A stretch of DNA of 64,000 nt from Luteimonas rhizosphaerae (lineage in GTDB: Bacteria > Pseudomonadota > Gammaproteobacteria > Xanthomonadales > Xanthomonadaceae): the NCBI RefSeq assembly GCF_002849595.1, contig NZ_NRQR01000013.1, forward strand, positions 62,001 to 126,000. The letters are read 5' to 3'. The notes beneath the pieces are model-generated. The model searched no databases and had not been told where the DNA came from. It saw only the letters and a program-made list of their open reading frames with translations. Position numbers and translations under genes: made by a program. Shown in pieces: positions 11,180-22,054 of this stretch. Every line of letters starts with the position of its first letter. Positions within the stretch are counted from its first letter, which is position 1.

Positions 11180-12474
11180 GGCGGCAGCGGTACCGACCAC
11201 GTCGCGCCGCGGGTGGTGTCGTACTGCGCAATCTCCAGTGAACGCCCGTCGGCGGTGACCGTGATGTCGCGTGCGGGACTGCGCATCGCTGCAGGGCGGC
11301 GTGCGAGGCGTTCGGCGAGCGTGCCGTCGTCGGGCTGCTCGCGCAGCCAAGCCAGAGTCGCGAGAAGTTGGAGACGGGCGTTCTGATCTTGAGCCCGCCA
11401 CACGTAGCTCCCGAATCCCGGACCGGAGATGTCACCCACAATGCACCCGGCACTATTGGCGATGCACTCGAAGCGGCGCCAGAGCGGCACCGAGTTGGCG
11501 GGGAAGACCCGCCGATAATCTATTTGCAGTGGTATGCCCTGATCGATGCAGGGAGTAATCATCTGTTCCGCCATGAAAGCCCTGAAACCATCTCGATCAA
11601 GCACAAGCCAGCTCCACCACGTGTGGCGACGCATCTCCGGTATCGCTTCAGTCGCGCCCATACTCCATGCGAATTCACCGCGCATAGCAGGACATATGGA
11701 TGCGTCGGCAGCCACCGGCGCGGCGAGTGCAGCCTCGCAGCTTGACGGCAGCGGTATGTCGCGCGGTAGCTCTGCAACCATGCGGGCCAGCAAGGCCCCA
11801 TAGCCTTCGGTCGCAAGCCAAATCCCGAGCATCCGTACGATCAGCGTGTCGCTGCGGACCCCGATGCGCCTCCACGTCGTAATTCCGCGGCAAGTCGCCT
11901 CGATAGCGCCAGCTCGATCGCCCTGCGCGAAACGGACGGCATGCGCTGTGATCGGCCAGCTGAGCAGGGTGAATGGTGGGAAAGGCGCCCGGTGATCGGG
12001 TGGAAGACGTGAACGATGGTGATCGTAAGACGCCAGCGCTTCGACACGTTCGATCAGTCGCGCGTTGTCGCCGACCAGCGAAGCGTACTCGTCAAGGGCG
12101 GCGTAGACCTGACTTAGACACTTCGCGCCATCGGCGCCACAGGGTGTAACCGTGCGCTGGGCGGGGTCCAGGTCCGGGTAGCGCGCAGCAACCGTCGTGA
12201 ACGATAGCGGTTCGTCGCGAATTTGCGCCGCCTCCGTCAGCGCCTGCATATCCGCATCCGCGACCGCCGCGATCTCCGCGTCAGGCACGTCGTAGGGCAG
12301 TACCCAGATCGCATCGAAGGCATTGCGCCCTTCGAACGCGTTCGGCGTCTCCAGCAGCGCCAGTGCCGCGCGCTGTTCCGGCGTCGGTCCACGCAGCCGC
12401 GACCATGTCCACAGCGCCGCCAGCACCAGCACCACGATCAGCAAACCCACGCCCAACCGCTTCAACCAGCGCAT
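11146..12474 (-). CDS. Hypothetical membrane-anchored protein
   Basis: I do not recognise this 442-residue protein. A single N-terminal hydrophobic helix (residues 8-24, GVGLLIVVLVLAALWTW) would anchor it in the inner membrane with the rest in the periplasm. The body is rich in tryptophan and arginine and contains at least seven cysteines (for example in CGADGAKC and CIANSAGC), which could form disulfides. No known catalytic motif is seen. Its base composition is somewhat less GC-rich than its neighbours in the middle section. It is convergent with the DUF4442 gene. A 3'-coding-end overlap of 34 nt means that one of the two genes may end elsewhere in related strains. Confidence 0.75.
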   Translation of the reverse strand: MRWLKRLGVGLLIVVLVLAALWTWSRLRGPTPEQRAALALLETPNAFEGRNAFDAIWVLPYDVPDAEIAAVADADMQALTEAAQIRDEPLSFTTVAARYPDLDPAQRTVTPCGADGAKCLSQVYAALDEYASLVGDNARLIERVEALASYDHHRSRLPPDHRAPFPPFTLLSWPITAHAVRFAQGDRAGAIEATCRGITTWRRIGVRSDTLIVRMLGIWLATEGYGALLARMVAELPRDIPLPSSCEAALAAPVAADASICPAMRGEFAWSMGATEAIPEMRRHTWWSWLVLDRDGFRAFMAEQMITPCIDQGIPLQIDYRRVFPANSVPLWRRFECIANSAGCIVGDISGPGFGSYVWRAQDQNARLQLLATLAWLREQPDDGTLAERLARRPAAMRSPARDITVTADGRSLEIAQYDTTRGATWSVPLPPYLVESTAASD

Positions 12475-12723
12475 GCCCGATCCCCTTGTCCCCGCATCCT
12501 GCGGACCTGCAGTCTGCCATCACGACCGGTCGGCGCGACGAGCGGGCCTCGTCTCCCGGGTTCGGCGGGTATCCTGTCCGCCGCGTCAGCACCCCTGTCG
12601 CGGCCGTGAGACGTGCCGGTCCCCGCATCTGCAGCGACGCCGCGCCACAGCTCCGGTGCACGCGCCCCGCCCCGCGCCTGCCTCCGGCGCGCAGTCCACG
12701 ACACGTCCACTTTCCGAATCCCG

Positions 12724-14427
12724 ATGCTCCGACTCACCGATCTCAAACTGCCCCTCGACCACGACGACGCCGCGTTGCCCGCCGCCATCGTCGCGCGCCT
12801 GGGCATCCATGCCGACGAACTCACCGGTTTCACCGTGGCCAAGCGCAGCTACGACGCGCGCCGGCGCGGGGCGATCGTCCTGATCTATTCGGTCGACGTG
12901 GCGACGCCGCGCGAGGCGGACATCCTGCAACGGCTGGCGCTCGATCCCGAAGCCGCGTCCGCGGGCGAGCAGGCAGACGGCGCCGTGGCCAGTGGCAGCG
13001 GCAAGATCGGCCCATCCCCGGACACCTCGTACCGCTTCGTCGCGCATGCGAAAGAGGCGCTGCCGCTGCGCCCGCTGGTGATCGGCACCGGTCCCTGCGG
13101 CCTGTTCGCCGCACTCGTGCTCGCGCAGATGGGGTTCCGGCCCATCGTGCTGGAACGCGGCAAGGCCGTGCGCGAACGCACGGTGGACACCTTCGGCCTG
13201 TGGCGGAAGAAGGTGCTCAACCCCGAATCCAACGTGCAGTTCGGCGAAGGCGGCGCGGGCACGTTCTCGGACGGCAAGCTCTACAGCCAGATCTCTGACA
13301 AGCGCCACCACGGCCGCAAGGTGCTGACCGAATTCGTCGCCGCGGGCGCGCCGGAGGAAATCCTCTACGTCAGCAAGCCGCACATCGGCACGTTCCGGCT
13401 GGTGTCGATGGTCGAGCACATGCGCGCGACGATCGAATCGCTGGGCGGCGAGATCCGCTTCTCGAGTCGCGTCGACGACCTGCTGGTCGACACCGGTGCC
13501 GACGGCGTGCGCCATGTCCGCGGCGTCACCCTCGCGAGCGGTGAGGAAATCCGCAGCGACCACGTGGTGATGGCGCTGGGCCACAGCGCGCGCGACACCT
13601 TCGCCATGCTGCATGCGCGCGACGTGTTCCTGGAGGCGAAGCCCTTCTCCATCGGCTTCCGCATCGAACATCCGCAATCGCTGGTCGATGCCGCGCGCTT
13701 CGGCCCGCAGGCCGGCCATCCGCTGCTGGGCGCGGCCGATTACAAACTGGTGCACCACGCCCGCAACGGCCGCTCGGTCTACAGCTTCTGCATGTGCCCG
13801 GGCGGCACCGTGGTGGCGGCCGCCAGCGAGCCCGGGCGCGTCGTGACCAACGGCATGAGCCAGTACTCGCGCAACGAACGCAATGCGAATGCGGCGATCG
13901 TCGTCGGCATCGCGCCCGAGGATTTCCTGCCCTATGCGCCCGAAGGCGGGCCGCTCGCCGGCATCGCCCTGCAACGGCACTGGGAGTCGAACGCGTTCGC
14001 GCTCGGCGGTGGCGAGTACGAGGCCCCGGGCCAGCTGGTCGGCGATCTGCTCGCCGGGCGCGCGTCGAACGCGTTCGGCAGCGTGGTGCCCTCGTACACG
14101 CCGGGCGTGCGCCTGGGCGATCTGTCGAGCGCGTTGCCCGAGTACGCGATCACCGCGATCCGCGAAGCCCTGCCCGCCTTCGACCGGCAGCTGCGCGGCT
14201 TCGCGATGCACGACGCGTTGCTGACCGGCGTGGAAACCCGCACCTCGTCGCCGCTGCGCATCACCCGCCATGCCGACGGCCAGAGCTTGAACACGCGCGG
14301 GCTGTTCCCGGCCGGCGAAGGCGCGGGCTATGCAGGCGGCATCCTGTCGGCCGGCGTGGACGGCATCAAGGCGGCCGAGTCGGTCGCGATGGCGCTGGTT
14401 GCCGCGGGGCACGCACGCGCGACCTGA
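12724..14427 (+). CDS. FAD-dependent dehydrogenase (COG2509-type)
   Basis: Predicted cytoplasmic flavoprotein oxidoreductase of 567 residues. The Rossmann dinucleotide motif GTGPCG lies near residue 123 in PLVIGTGPCGLFAALVLA, and the FAD-binding acidic end of strand two is VLERG. Further family segments are FGEGGAGTFSDGKL near 177 and the C-terminal FAD-contact region LFPAGEGAGYAGGI near 530. An N-terminal domain of about 100 residues, seen in this family, precedes the FAD fold. The reaction is not known. The ATG at 12724 (MLRLTDLKLP) matches the family start. The upstream in-frame extension is low-complexity and was rejected. Confidence 0.88.
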   Translation: MLRLTDLKLPLDHDDAALPAAIVARLGIHADELTGFTVAKRSYDARRRGAIVLIYSVDVATPREADILQRLALDPEAASAGEQADGAVASGSGKIGPSPDTSYRFVAHAKEALPLRPLVIGTGPCGLFAALVLAQMGFRPIVLERGKAVRERTVDTFGLWRKKVLNPESNVQFGEGGAGTFSDGKLYSQISDKRHHGRKVLTEFVAAGAPEEILYVSKPHIGTFRLVSMVEHMRATIESLGGEIRFSSRVDDLLVDTGADGVRHVRGVTLASGEEIRSDHVVMALGHSARDTFAMLHARDVFLEAKPFSIGFRIEHPQSLVDAARFGPQAGHPLLGAADYKLVHHARNGRSVYSFCMCPGGTVVAAASEPGRVVTNGMSQYSRNERNANAAIVVGIAPEDFLPYAPEGGPLAGIALQRHWESNAFALGGGEYEAPGQLVGDLLAGRASNAFGSVVPSYTPGVRLGDLSSALPEYAITAIREALPAFDRQLRGFAMHDALLTGVETRTSSPLRITRHADGQSLNTRGLFPAGEGAGYAGGILSAGVDGIKAAESVAMALVAAGHARAT

Positions 14428-14603
14428 CCGCGAGCCGGTGCGCGACCGCATCGCGCGCATGCTCCGCCGCCCACACGGTGCCCGGCGTGCCGTTGCGATT
14501 CGCCTGCACGCGCACCGTGCTGGATCCACAGTCCTGAACCCGTCCGGCGTCACACCGTTTTCGTTCGCGGCATGGGTATGCTGTCCGCCGCACAGGGGGA
14601 CGC

Positions 14604-16676
14604 ATGCCGCACACGACACCTGGAACCGAGGCCGCGCCGGTCCTGCCGGACATTCCCGGCTACCGGCTGCTGCGCGTCGTCGGCCACGGCGGCATGGCGA
14701 CCGTCTACAGCGGCACCCAGCTGTCGCTGGGCCGCGACGTCGCGATCAAGGTGATGCTGCCCGAAGCGCTCGCCGACGAGGTCAGCCGGCGGCGGTTCGA
14801 GAACGAAGCACGCACGATCGCGCGGCTCGAACATCCGCACATCGTCGGCATCCACGAGGTCGGCCGCACGCGCGAGGGCCTGCCGTGGTACTCGATGCCG
14901 TTCCTGCCGCACGGTCACCTGGGCCAGCGCGATCTCAAGGGCCAGCCCGAACGCATCCACGACGTGTTGCGCGCACTGCTGTCCGCGCTCGGCTACGCGC
15001 ATGCGCGCGGCGTGATCCATCGCGACGTCAAGGCCGAGAACGTGCTGTTCGACGAGGCGGACCGGCCGCTGCTCGCCGATTTCGGCATCGCCCTGCGCCG
15101 CGGTTACGGCACCCGCGTCACCATGGTCGGGCTCGCCGTCGGCAGCACCGCCTACATGGCGCCGGAGCAGGCGCGCGGGCACCAGGTCGACCACCGCACG
15201 GATCTCTACAGCGTCGGCGTGCTCGCCTGGGAAATGCTCAACGGCGCGCTGCCGTACCAGGCCGACGACGCGTTGTCGATGGCGATCCAGCACACCCAGA
15301 GCCCGATCCCGCGGCTGCCGCCGGCGCTGCGCCACTGGCAGCGGTTCATGGACCGCGCACTGGCCAAGGAACCGGGCCGGCGCTTCGCCGATGCCGCGGA
15401 CATGCTCGACGCACTCGCCCGCGTGCCGCAGCGCGAAGGACGCGAAGCGGCGATCACCCAGACCTTCCGCAAACTCGGCGCCAGCGCGCGCCGGTCGCCG
15501 CGGGCGGTGTGGATCCCGGTCGTGCTGCTGGCCGCGGCCGGCACCGGTCTGCTGCTGCACACGCTGCGCACGCCGGAGTCCGAAACCGCCCCGGTCGCCT
15601 CGATCGGCCGCACGGCCGCGTCCGGCGACGTCACCGGCGACGCCGCGGACGCAGGCGAGGGAGCGGCCGACCCGGCGACGCGCGCCGCGTCGCCGCCGAC
15701 GGACGCCGTCACGGCCCCCCGCGCCGCACCGATTTCACCGAGCGACCGCCACATCGCCGACGCCGAGCGCCAGATCCGCGCCGGCAACCTGACCACACCC
15801 GAAGGCCGCAGTGCGCTCGACCAGCTGCAGAAGGCCTGGGACGCGGACCGCGAACACCTGCGCGTGCCGGCGGTCGCCACGCGACTCTTCGCCGCGATCG
15901 GCACCCGCGCCGGCCAGCTGATCGCACGCGGCGACGATCGTGGCGCGGCGGCGCTGCTGGAACAGACGCGCTCGCGGGCCGCGGGGATCGGCCAGGCCGA
16001 CGGCGACGCGATGCGCGCCCTGCATGCGCCGGTCGTCGCCGCGATCACTGCGCGCATCGACCAGGCGACCGAGCGCGTCGATCGCGACCAGGCGATCGCG
16101 AGTCTCGCCGCCGCGGCCGCGGCCGGCCTCGACGCACCGACGACGTCGCGCTTGCGGCGCGCGGCGCAGACGATTCCGGATCTCGCCGACGCCGGCGATC
16201 ACGCGCCATCGGGCATGCGCGTGGTGCGCACGGCCGATACCGTGTTCGGCATCGCCAACGCGCCGGTGAGCCGCGCCGAATATGCACGCTTCGCCAGCGC
16301 GACCGGGCGGCGGGCCGCGAGCTGCCGGGCACGCGGCTCGGTGCTGCGAGCGCTGGCGCCGCGCAGCTGGGAGAAGCCGGGCTTCGACCAAGCGCCGGGC
16401 GATCCGGTGGTCTGCGTGACCTGGCACGATGCGGTCGACTACGCCCGCTGGATCAGCGAGCGCACCGGCCGCGGCATCGTCGTCGCGTCCAACGCGCATG
16501 GCGCCGCGCTGCCGCCGTCGGCGTCCGCGCCGGCCGAGTGGCGCAGCGACTGCGCCGCGGTCTGCAAGCAGCGCGTCGCCGTCGGCCGCGGCCACGACGA
16601 CGGCAAGGACAGCCGGGCGCTCGAACCCGACCGCGGCTACGACGACGTCGGCTTCCGTCTGGTTCACCTGCCCTGA
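14604..16676 (+). CDS. Membrane Ser/Thr protein kinase with C-terminal FGE-like domain
   Basis: A 690-residue Hanks-type kinase. The glycine loop GHGGMATVY lies at 27-35, the ATP lysine in VAIK is K49, the catalytic HRDVKAEN starts at H139 with D141, DFG starts at D159, and APEQ follows near 193. All key residues are present, so it should be active. A single membrane helix lies near 302-321. A long low-complexity and helical periplasmic linker follows. The last about 150 residues look like a shortened formylglycine-generating-enzyme/sulfatase-modifying fold (VSRAEYARFAS, PVVCVTWHDAVDYARWI, final DVGFRLV). A candidate -10, TATGCT, lies at 14577-14582. It probably senses an envelope signal, but substrates are unknown. 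Confidence 0.9.
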   Translation: MPHTTPGTEAAPVLPDIPGYRLLRVVGHGGMATVYSGTQLSLGRDVAIKVMLPEALADEVSRRRFENEARTIARLEHPHIVGIHEVGRTREGLPWYSMPFLPHGHLGQRDLKGQPERIHDVLRALLSALGYAHARGVIHRDVKAENVLFDEADRPLLADFGIALRRGYGTRVTMVGLAVGSTAYMAPEQARGHQVDHRTDLYSVGVLAWEMLNGALPYQADDALSMAIQHTQSPIPRLPPALRHWQRFMDRALAKEPGRRFADAADMLDALARVPQREGREAAITQTFRKLGASARRSPRAVWIPVVLLAAAGTGLLLHTLRTPESETAPVASIGRTAASGDVTGDAADAGEGAADPATRAASPPTDAVTAPRAAPISPSDRHIADAERQIRAGNLTTPEGRSALDQLQKAWDADREHLRVPAVATRLFAAIGTRAGQLIARGDDRGAAALLEQTRSRAAGIGQADGDAMRALHAPVVAAITARIDQATERVDRDQAIASLAAAAAAGLDAPTTSRLRRAAQTIPDLADAGDHAPSGMRVVRTADTVFGIANAPVSRAEYARFASATGRRAASCRARGSVLRALAPRSWEKPGFDQAPGDPVVCVTWHDAVDYARWISERTGRGIVVASNAHGAALPPSASAPAEWRSDCAAVCKQRVAVGRGHDDGKDSRALEPDRGYDDVGFRLVHLP

Positions 16677-16687
16677 GGCCGGCGGCC

Positions 16688-16693
16688 TATGAT
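16688..16693 (+). promoter_or_regulatory. Candidate -10 element of the DUF502 gene
   Basis: TATGAT (5 of 6 matches to consensus) lies 32 nt before the ATG at 16726 in the short gap after the kinase gene. No convincing -35 is seen. Confidence 0.3.
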
Positions 16694-16725
16694 GCGCGTC
16701 CCCGCATCGTGTCCGTCCCGTCGCC

Positions 16726-17427
16726 ATGAGCAACACCACCTTGAGCGGCCGTCTGCAGCGCCTGTTCCTGACCGGCCTGCTGACGTTGCTGCCGATCTGG
16801 CTGACCTGGATCGTCGTCAAGTTCGTCTTCGTATTGCTGTCGGACATCAGCCGGCCGTGGGTCGCGCCGCTGGCGCACCAGATCGCGGCGTGGTTCCCGA
16901 ACTCGCTCGGCTGGATCAACGTGGCCTCGGTGCAGGCGACCATCGCCCTGGTCGCGACCATTGTGCTGATCCTCGTCGTCGGCTGGCTGGCGCGCCGCGT
17001 CGTCGGCCAGCGCATGCTGTCCTGGGTCGAGGCGCTGGTACGGCGCATCCCGCTGGCGAACGTCATCTATTCGAGCGCGCGCAAGTTGCTCGACATCCTG
17101 CAGACCAAGCCCGACGGCACCCAGCGCGTGGTGCTGATCGACTTTCCGCATGCGGAGATGAAGTCGGTCGGCTTCGTCACCCGGGTGATCCGCGAAGCCG
17201 GCACCGGTCGTGAACTCGCCGCGGTCTACGTGCCGACCACGCCGAACCCGACGTCCGGCTATCTGGAAATCGTGCCGCTGGACAAGCTCACGCCGACCGA
17301 CTGGACCGTCGACCAGGCGATGAGCTTCATCATCTCCGGCGGCGCGGTCGCGCCGGACACGATTCCGTTCGATCCGCCCGCGCGCGCCCGGCCGTCCGCG
17401 CCACCGGCGCCGACGGCACCGCACTGA
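16726..17427 (+). CDS. DUF502 family inner-membrane protein
   Basis: A 233-residue DUF502 protein. Two membrane helices are evident: about 12-38 (LFLTGLLTLLPIWLTWIVV) and about 67-92. They are followed by the family-typical IPLANVIYSSARKLLD segment near 108-123 and a beta-rich cytoplasmic domain with VVLIDFPHAEMKSVGFVT. The C-terminus is a proline-rich tail. DUF502 proteins occur widely in proteobacteria, often next to aspS, but their function is not established. Here the gene stands alone between the kinase and a DUF885 peptidase. Confidence 0.9.
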   Translation: MSNTTLSGRLQRLFLTGLLTLLPIWLTWIVVKFVFVLLSDISRPWVAPLAHQIAAWFPNSLGWINVASVQATIALVATIVLILVVGWLARRVVGQRMLSWVEALVRRIPLANVIYSSARKLLDILQTKPDGTQRVVLIDFPHAEMKSVGFVTRVIREAGTGRELAAVYVPTTPNPTSGYLEIVPLDKLTPTDWTVDQAMSFIISGGAVAPDTIPFDPPARARPSAPPAPTAPH

Positions 17428-17512
17428 GTCCGCGTCGCGACGCGTGACCTCCGTCCCTTGCCACGCGTGGCACCGCGGACCACCATCGACGCTTCGCCTC
17501 CGGAGCCTCTCC

Positions 17513-19408
17513 ATGACCCGTCCGCTCGTCCTCGCCATCGCATTCGCCCTGACGGCGACCGGGAGTCTCGTCGCCTGCAGCCGCGATGCCGCACCGGTCG
17601 CCACGCCCGCCACCGATGCCGCCGCACCTGAGGATGCGGCTGCGAAGGCCGCGCGACTGACCGCGCTCTATGCCGAGTTCTGGGAAGAGACGCTGAAGCT
17701 CAATCCGGTGCAGGCCACGTTCCAGGGCGACATGCGCTACAACGACCAGCTGCCCGATTTCGGCAGTGCCGACTACCGCGCGCAGTTGCATGCATTCAAC
17801 ACGCGCTGGCTCGAGCAGGTCGAGGCGATCGGCGAGGCCGGCCTGACCGGGCAGGACCTGCTGAGCTACCGGATCTTCGTCGACGAACGCCGCCGCGCGC
17901 TCGACGGCGAGCGCTTCCCGTCGTGGATGCTGCCGGTCAACCAGATGGGCAGCATCGTCAGCTATGCGGTGATGCTGGGCTCGGGCCAGACCGCACAGCC
18001 GTTCAAGACCGTGCAGGACTACGACAACTGGCTGGCGCGCGCGGCGCGTGTGCCGGTGCTGATCGATACCGACATCGCCAACATGCGTGCCGGCATCGAG
18101 GCCAACGTCGTGCAGCCGCGCGTGGTGATGGAGAAGGTGTTGCCGCAGCTCGACGCGGTCATCCAGGCGACGCCCGAGGAAAGCCCCTTCTGGGGCCCGC
18201 TCGCGCAGTTTCCCGACGAGGTGCCGGAGGCCGAACGCGAGCGCCTGACGGCCGCCTTCCGCACGCTGATCGTCGACCAGCTCAATCCCGCGATGCAGCG
18301 CCAGCGCGACTTCATCGCCGACGAATACCTGCCGCAGACGCGCGACAGCGTCGGCATCGACGCGCTGCCCGACGGCATGGCGTGGTACGCCTACTCGGCC
18401 CGGCAGCAGACCACGACCACGCTGGCGCCGGACGCGATCCACCAGATCGGTCTCGACGAGGTCGCGCGCATCCACGGGGAAATCCGCGGCGTCATGACCG
18501 AGGTCGGCTTCGACGGCTCGCTGCAGGACTTCTTCAGGTTCATGCAGAGCGACAAGCGCTTCGAGTTCCGCTCCGAGGATGCGCTGCTCGCCGCGTACCG
18601 CGCCCTCGAGGCGAAGGTCGAGACGCGGGTACCCGAGCTGTTCTCGCTGACGCCGAAGGCCGGGTTCGAGATCCGCCCGGTCGAAGCGTTCCGCGCCGAG
18701 TCCGCGGCCGGCGGCTCCTACATGTCGCCGAGCGAGGACGGCAGCCGGCCGGGCATCTTCTACGTCAACACCTTCGACCTGCCGACGCGCAAGACCTGGG
18801 ACGCGGAAGACCTGTTCCTGCACGAAGCCATTCCCGGCCACCACTTCCAGCTGGCGCTGCAGCAGGAACTCACCGACCTGCCCGCGTTCCGCCGCTTCGG
18901 CGGCGAGACCGCCTTCATCGAAGGCTGGGGCCTGTACGCCGAGGGGCTCGGGAAGGACCTCGGGCTGTACACCGATCCCTACAGCTACTTCGGCCGCCTG
19001 CAGGGCGAGCTGTGGCGCGCGGTCCGTCTGGTCGTCGACACCGGCCTGCACAGCAAGGGCTGGACCCGCCGGCAGGTGCTCGACTACATGTTCGAGAACT
19101 CCTCGGTCAGCGAGCCCGACGCGATCGCCGAGGCCGAGCGCTACATCGCCTGGCCCGGCCAGGCGCTGGCATACAAGATCGGCGAACTGAAGATCAAGGA
19201 GCTGCGCGCGAAGTCCGAAGCCGCGCTCGGCGAGCGCTTCGACATCCGCGAGTTCCACGCCGAAGTGCTGAAGGACGGCTCGGTGCCGCTGGCCGTGCTG
19301 GAGGCGAAGATCGACACGTGGATCGCCGCCGTGCAGTCGCGTCCCGCGACGCCCGGTGCCGACGCCGGAACCGGAGCTGCCGCGGACGCACCTGCCGACG
19401 CGGGTTGA
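17513..19408 (+). CDS. DUF885 family metallopeptidase lipoprotein
   Basis: Predicted envelope zinc peptidase of 631 residues. The lipoprotein signal ends in LVAC with Cys22 as the acylated residue. The DUF885 signature HEAIPGHHF begins at H437, and a downstream conserved segment FIEGWGLYAEGLG follows near 468, supplying the expected glutamate ligand. The C-terminus ends in an Ala/Gly/Asp-rich tail. The ATG at 17513 is preferred over the longer open frame from 17444 because only it gives a proper lipoprotein signal. Proteins of this family are common in xanthomonads in several copies, and their peptide substrates are mostly unknown. Confidence 0.9.
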   Translation: MTRPLVLAIAFALTATGSLVACSRDAAPVATPATDAAAPEDAAAKAARLTALYAEFWEETLKLNPVQATFQGDMRYNDQLPDFGSADYRAQLHAFNTRWLEQVEAIGEAGLTGQDLLSYRIFVDERRRALDGERFPSWMLPVNQMGSIVSYAVMLGSGQTAQPFKTVQDYDNWLARAARVPVLIDTDIANMRAGIEANVVQPRVVMEKVLPQLDAVIQATPEESPFWGPLAQFPDEVPEAERERLTAAFRTLIVDQLNPAMQRQRDFIADEYLPQTRDSVGIDALPDGMAWYAYSARQQTTTTLAPDAIHQIGLDEVARIHGEIRGVMTEVGFDGSLQDFFRFMQSDKRFEFRSEDALLAAYRALEAKVETRVPELFSLTPKAGFEIRPVEAFRAESAAGGSYMSPSEDGSRPGIFYVNTFDLPTRKTWDAEDLFLHEAIPGHHFQLALQQELTDLPAFRRFGGETAFIEGWGLYAEGLGKDLGLYTDPYSYFGRLQGELWRAVRLVVDTGLHSKGWTRRQVLDYMFENSSVSEPDAIAEAERYIAWPGQALAYKIGELKIKELRAKSEAALGERFDIREFHAEVLKDGSVPLAVLEAKIDTWIAAVQSRPATPGADAGTGAAADAPADAG

Positions 19409-19450
19409 TCGCACGACCGCGCGGCACTACCGAGCCGCGCGCTTCCCGGT

Positions 19451-19570
19451 CAGGAGCGCGCTCGCGCGCGATGGTCGCGTGGGGATCGTCGTCTTCGCGT
19501 GCGTGCATGTGGCCTGCACGACGGACGCATGACCGTGACGGCTTGTCGCGCGCAGGCGCGCTTCTACAGG
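19451..19570. repeat. Pair of inverted REP-like palindromic elements in the 19409-19836 gap
   Basis: The first element (19451-19479) reads AGGAGCGCGCTCGCGCGCGA and continues with TGGTCGCG. The second (19543-19570) is in the opposite orientation, with the core GTAGAAGCGCGC on the minus strand and then a palindromic GCGCGC arm. Two inverted copies about 65 nt apart form a structure like a bacterial interspersed mosaic element. The rest of the 19409-19836 gap holds no gene I can support. It contains this pair and the helicase terminator. Confidence 0.5.
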
Positions 19571-19777
19571 AACTGCTCGCAGCCACGCGATTGCGAGACG
19601 GTTCGGGGACGAGGATCGGAGTCGCCGTTCGGCACGGAATGCCGTCGACAGGACCGTCAGCTCGGCTCCACGGGGTACCGCGTGCGGCGCGCGATACGAC
19701 GTTCAATCCCTCCCCAGCACACGAGCAACCGGGACGGTTGCGATGGCTTGCTCGGCAACAGCCGCCGGTTCGCAGAC

Positions 19778-19809
19778 AAAAAGAAGGGCCGGCAATGCCG
19801 GCCCTTCTT
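19778..19809 (-). terminator. Rho-independent terminator of the DEAD-box helicase gene
   Basis: Perfect 13-bp stem (arms 19781-19793 and 19797-19809) with the three-base loop AAT. On the minus strand it is followed by an uninterrupted T run (19782-19778). It lies 27 nt past the helicase stop codon. Confidence 0.88.
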
Positions 19810-19836
19810 CATCGCGTCAGCGCAACGCGCCGGGGA

Positions 19837-21240
<1,404 letters not shown>

Positions 21241-21685
21241 GGAGGGAACTCCTTGCGCTTCCGCACGCCGCCGTCCGTGGATCGTGCAGACGCACGACAC
21301 CGGTGACGGGAACGCTGGGAAGTCTTGCTCGGAGCTATCCAGAACCGCGCTGCGAGCAATGATGGAACGGCTGCCGGATGCTCCGGGCCGTGGTCTGCGC
21401 GACGAAAGACGTGCGGAATAAGTCCGCGCGGATCGGAGATCGATCAATGCGGAAGGCGTACCAGGATCGTATCCGTCGACGCGGATCGCGTCGGACGGGG
21501 GCAGCCGTGTTGCAGAACGAGACGGAGTGTACGCCAATTCAGCTTGATTCTCCAGCCGGGGTGCCAGACCGGCGATCACCGGGGACAGCGCCGCATTCCT
21601 GCGACGCAGCATCCGGCGGGGCGGCTCTGGGCGAGACCATGGCCCTGTGGCAGCATCGACCGCATTCCCGGCTGGATCCCTCTCC
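21241..21685. other. Noncoding gap between helicase and DoxX-like genes
   Basis: This 445-nt divergent region holds the ribosome site of the helicase gene next to its start and presumably promoters for both sides. I see no hairpin with a T run, no RNA gene and no supported reading frame in it. Confidence 0.5.
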
Positions 21686-22051
21686 ATGCGCCACCGCTCC
21701 GGTGCCACGTCGCCGACTGCCCTGCTCGCCCGCTGGCTGCTGGCCAGCGTCTTCCTCGTGCTGGGCGGCTCGCGTCTGTGGATCGCGGTCGAGGGCGCGA
21801 CAGTGCCGGACGCCGCGCTGGCCTTCAGCGTCGCGGAATGCGTGCTGGGTCTGGTCATCGCCAGCGGGTGGCGACTGTCGTGGACCGCATCCACCGCCGC
21901 CGCGCTGCTGCTGGTCGACGCCGTCGTCTCGCACCCGTTCTGGACGCTCGACGCCGCCGCGCGCGATGGCCAGCTGCTGCATTTCATGAAGAACGCCGGG
22001 CTCGTCGGCGGCTTCCTGCTGCTGGCGCAGTCCGCGCCGCGGAGGCGCTGA
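21686..22051 (+). CDS. DoxX-like small membrane protein
   Basis: A 121-residue protein with four hydrophobic helices and the opening ALLARWLLASVFLVLGGSRL, which resembles the DoxX/SURF4-like group of quinone-linked or uncharacterised membrane proteins. No catalytic residue can be named. The ATG at 21686 is chosen because it places the first helix close to the N-terminus. The stop codon is only 3 nt before the start of the Kef-type antiporter gene, so the two are very likely cotranscribed and possibly translationally coupled. Confidence 0.75.
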   Translation: MRHRSGATSPTALLARWLLASVFLVLGGSRLWIAVEGATVPDAALAFSVAECVLGLVIASGWRLSWTASTAAALLLVDAVVSHPFWTLDAAARDGQLLHFMKNAGLVGGFLLLAQSAPRRR

Positions 22052-22054
22052 GCC

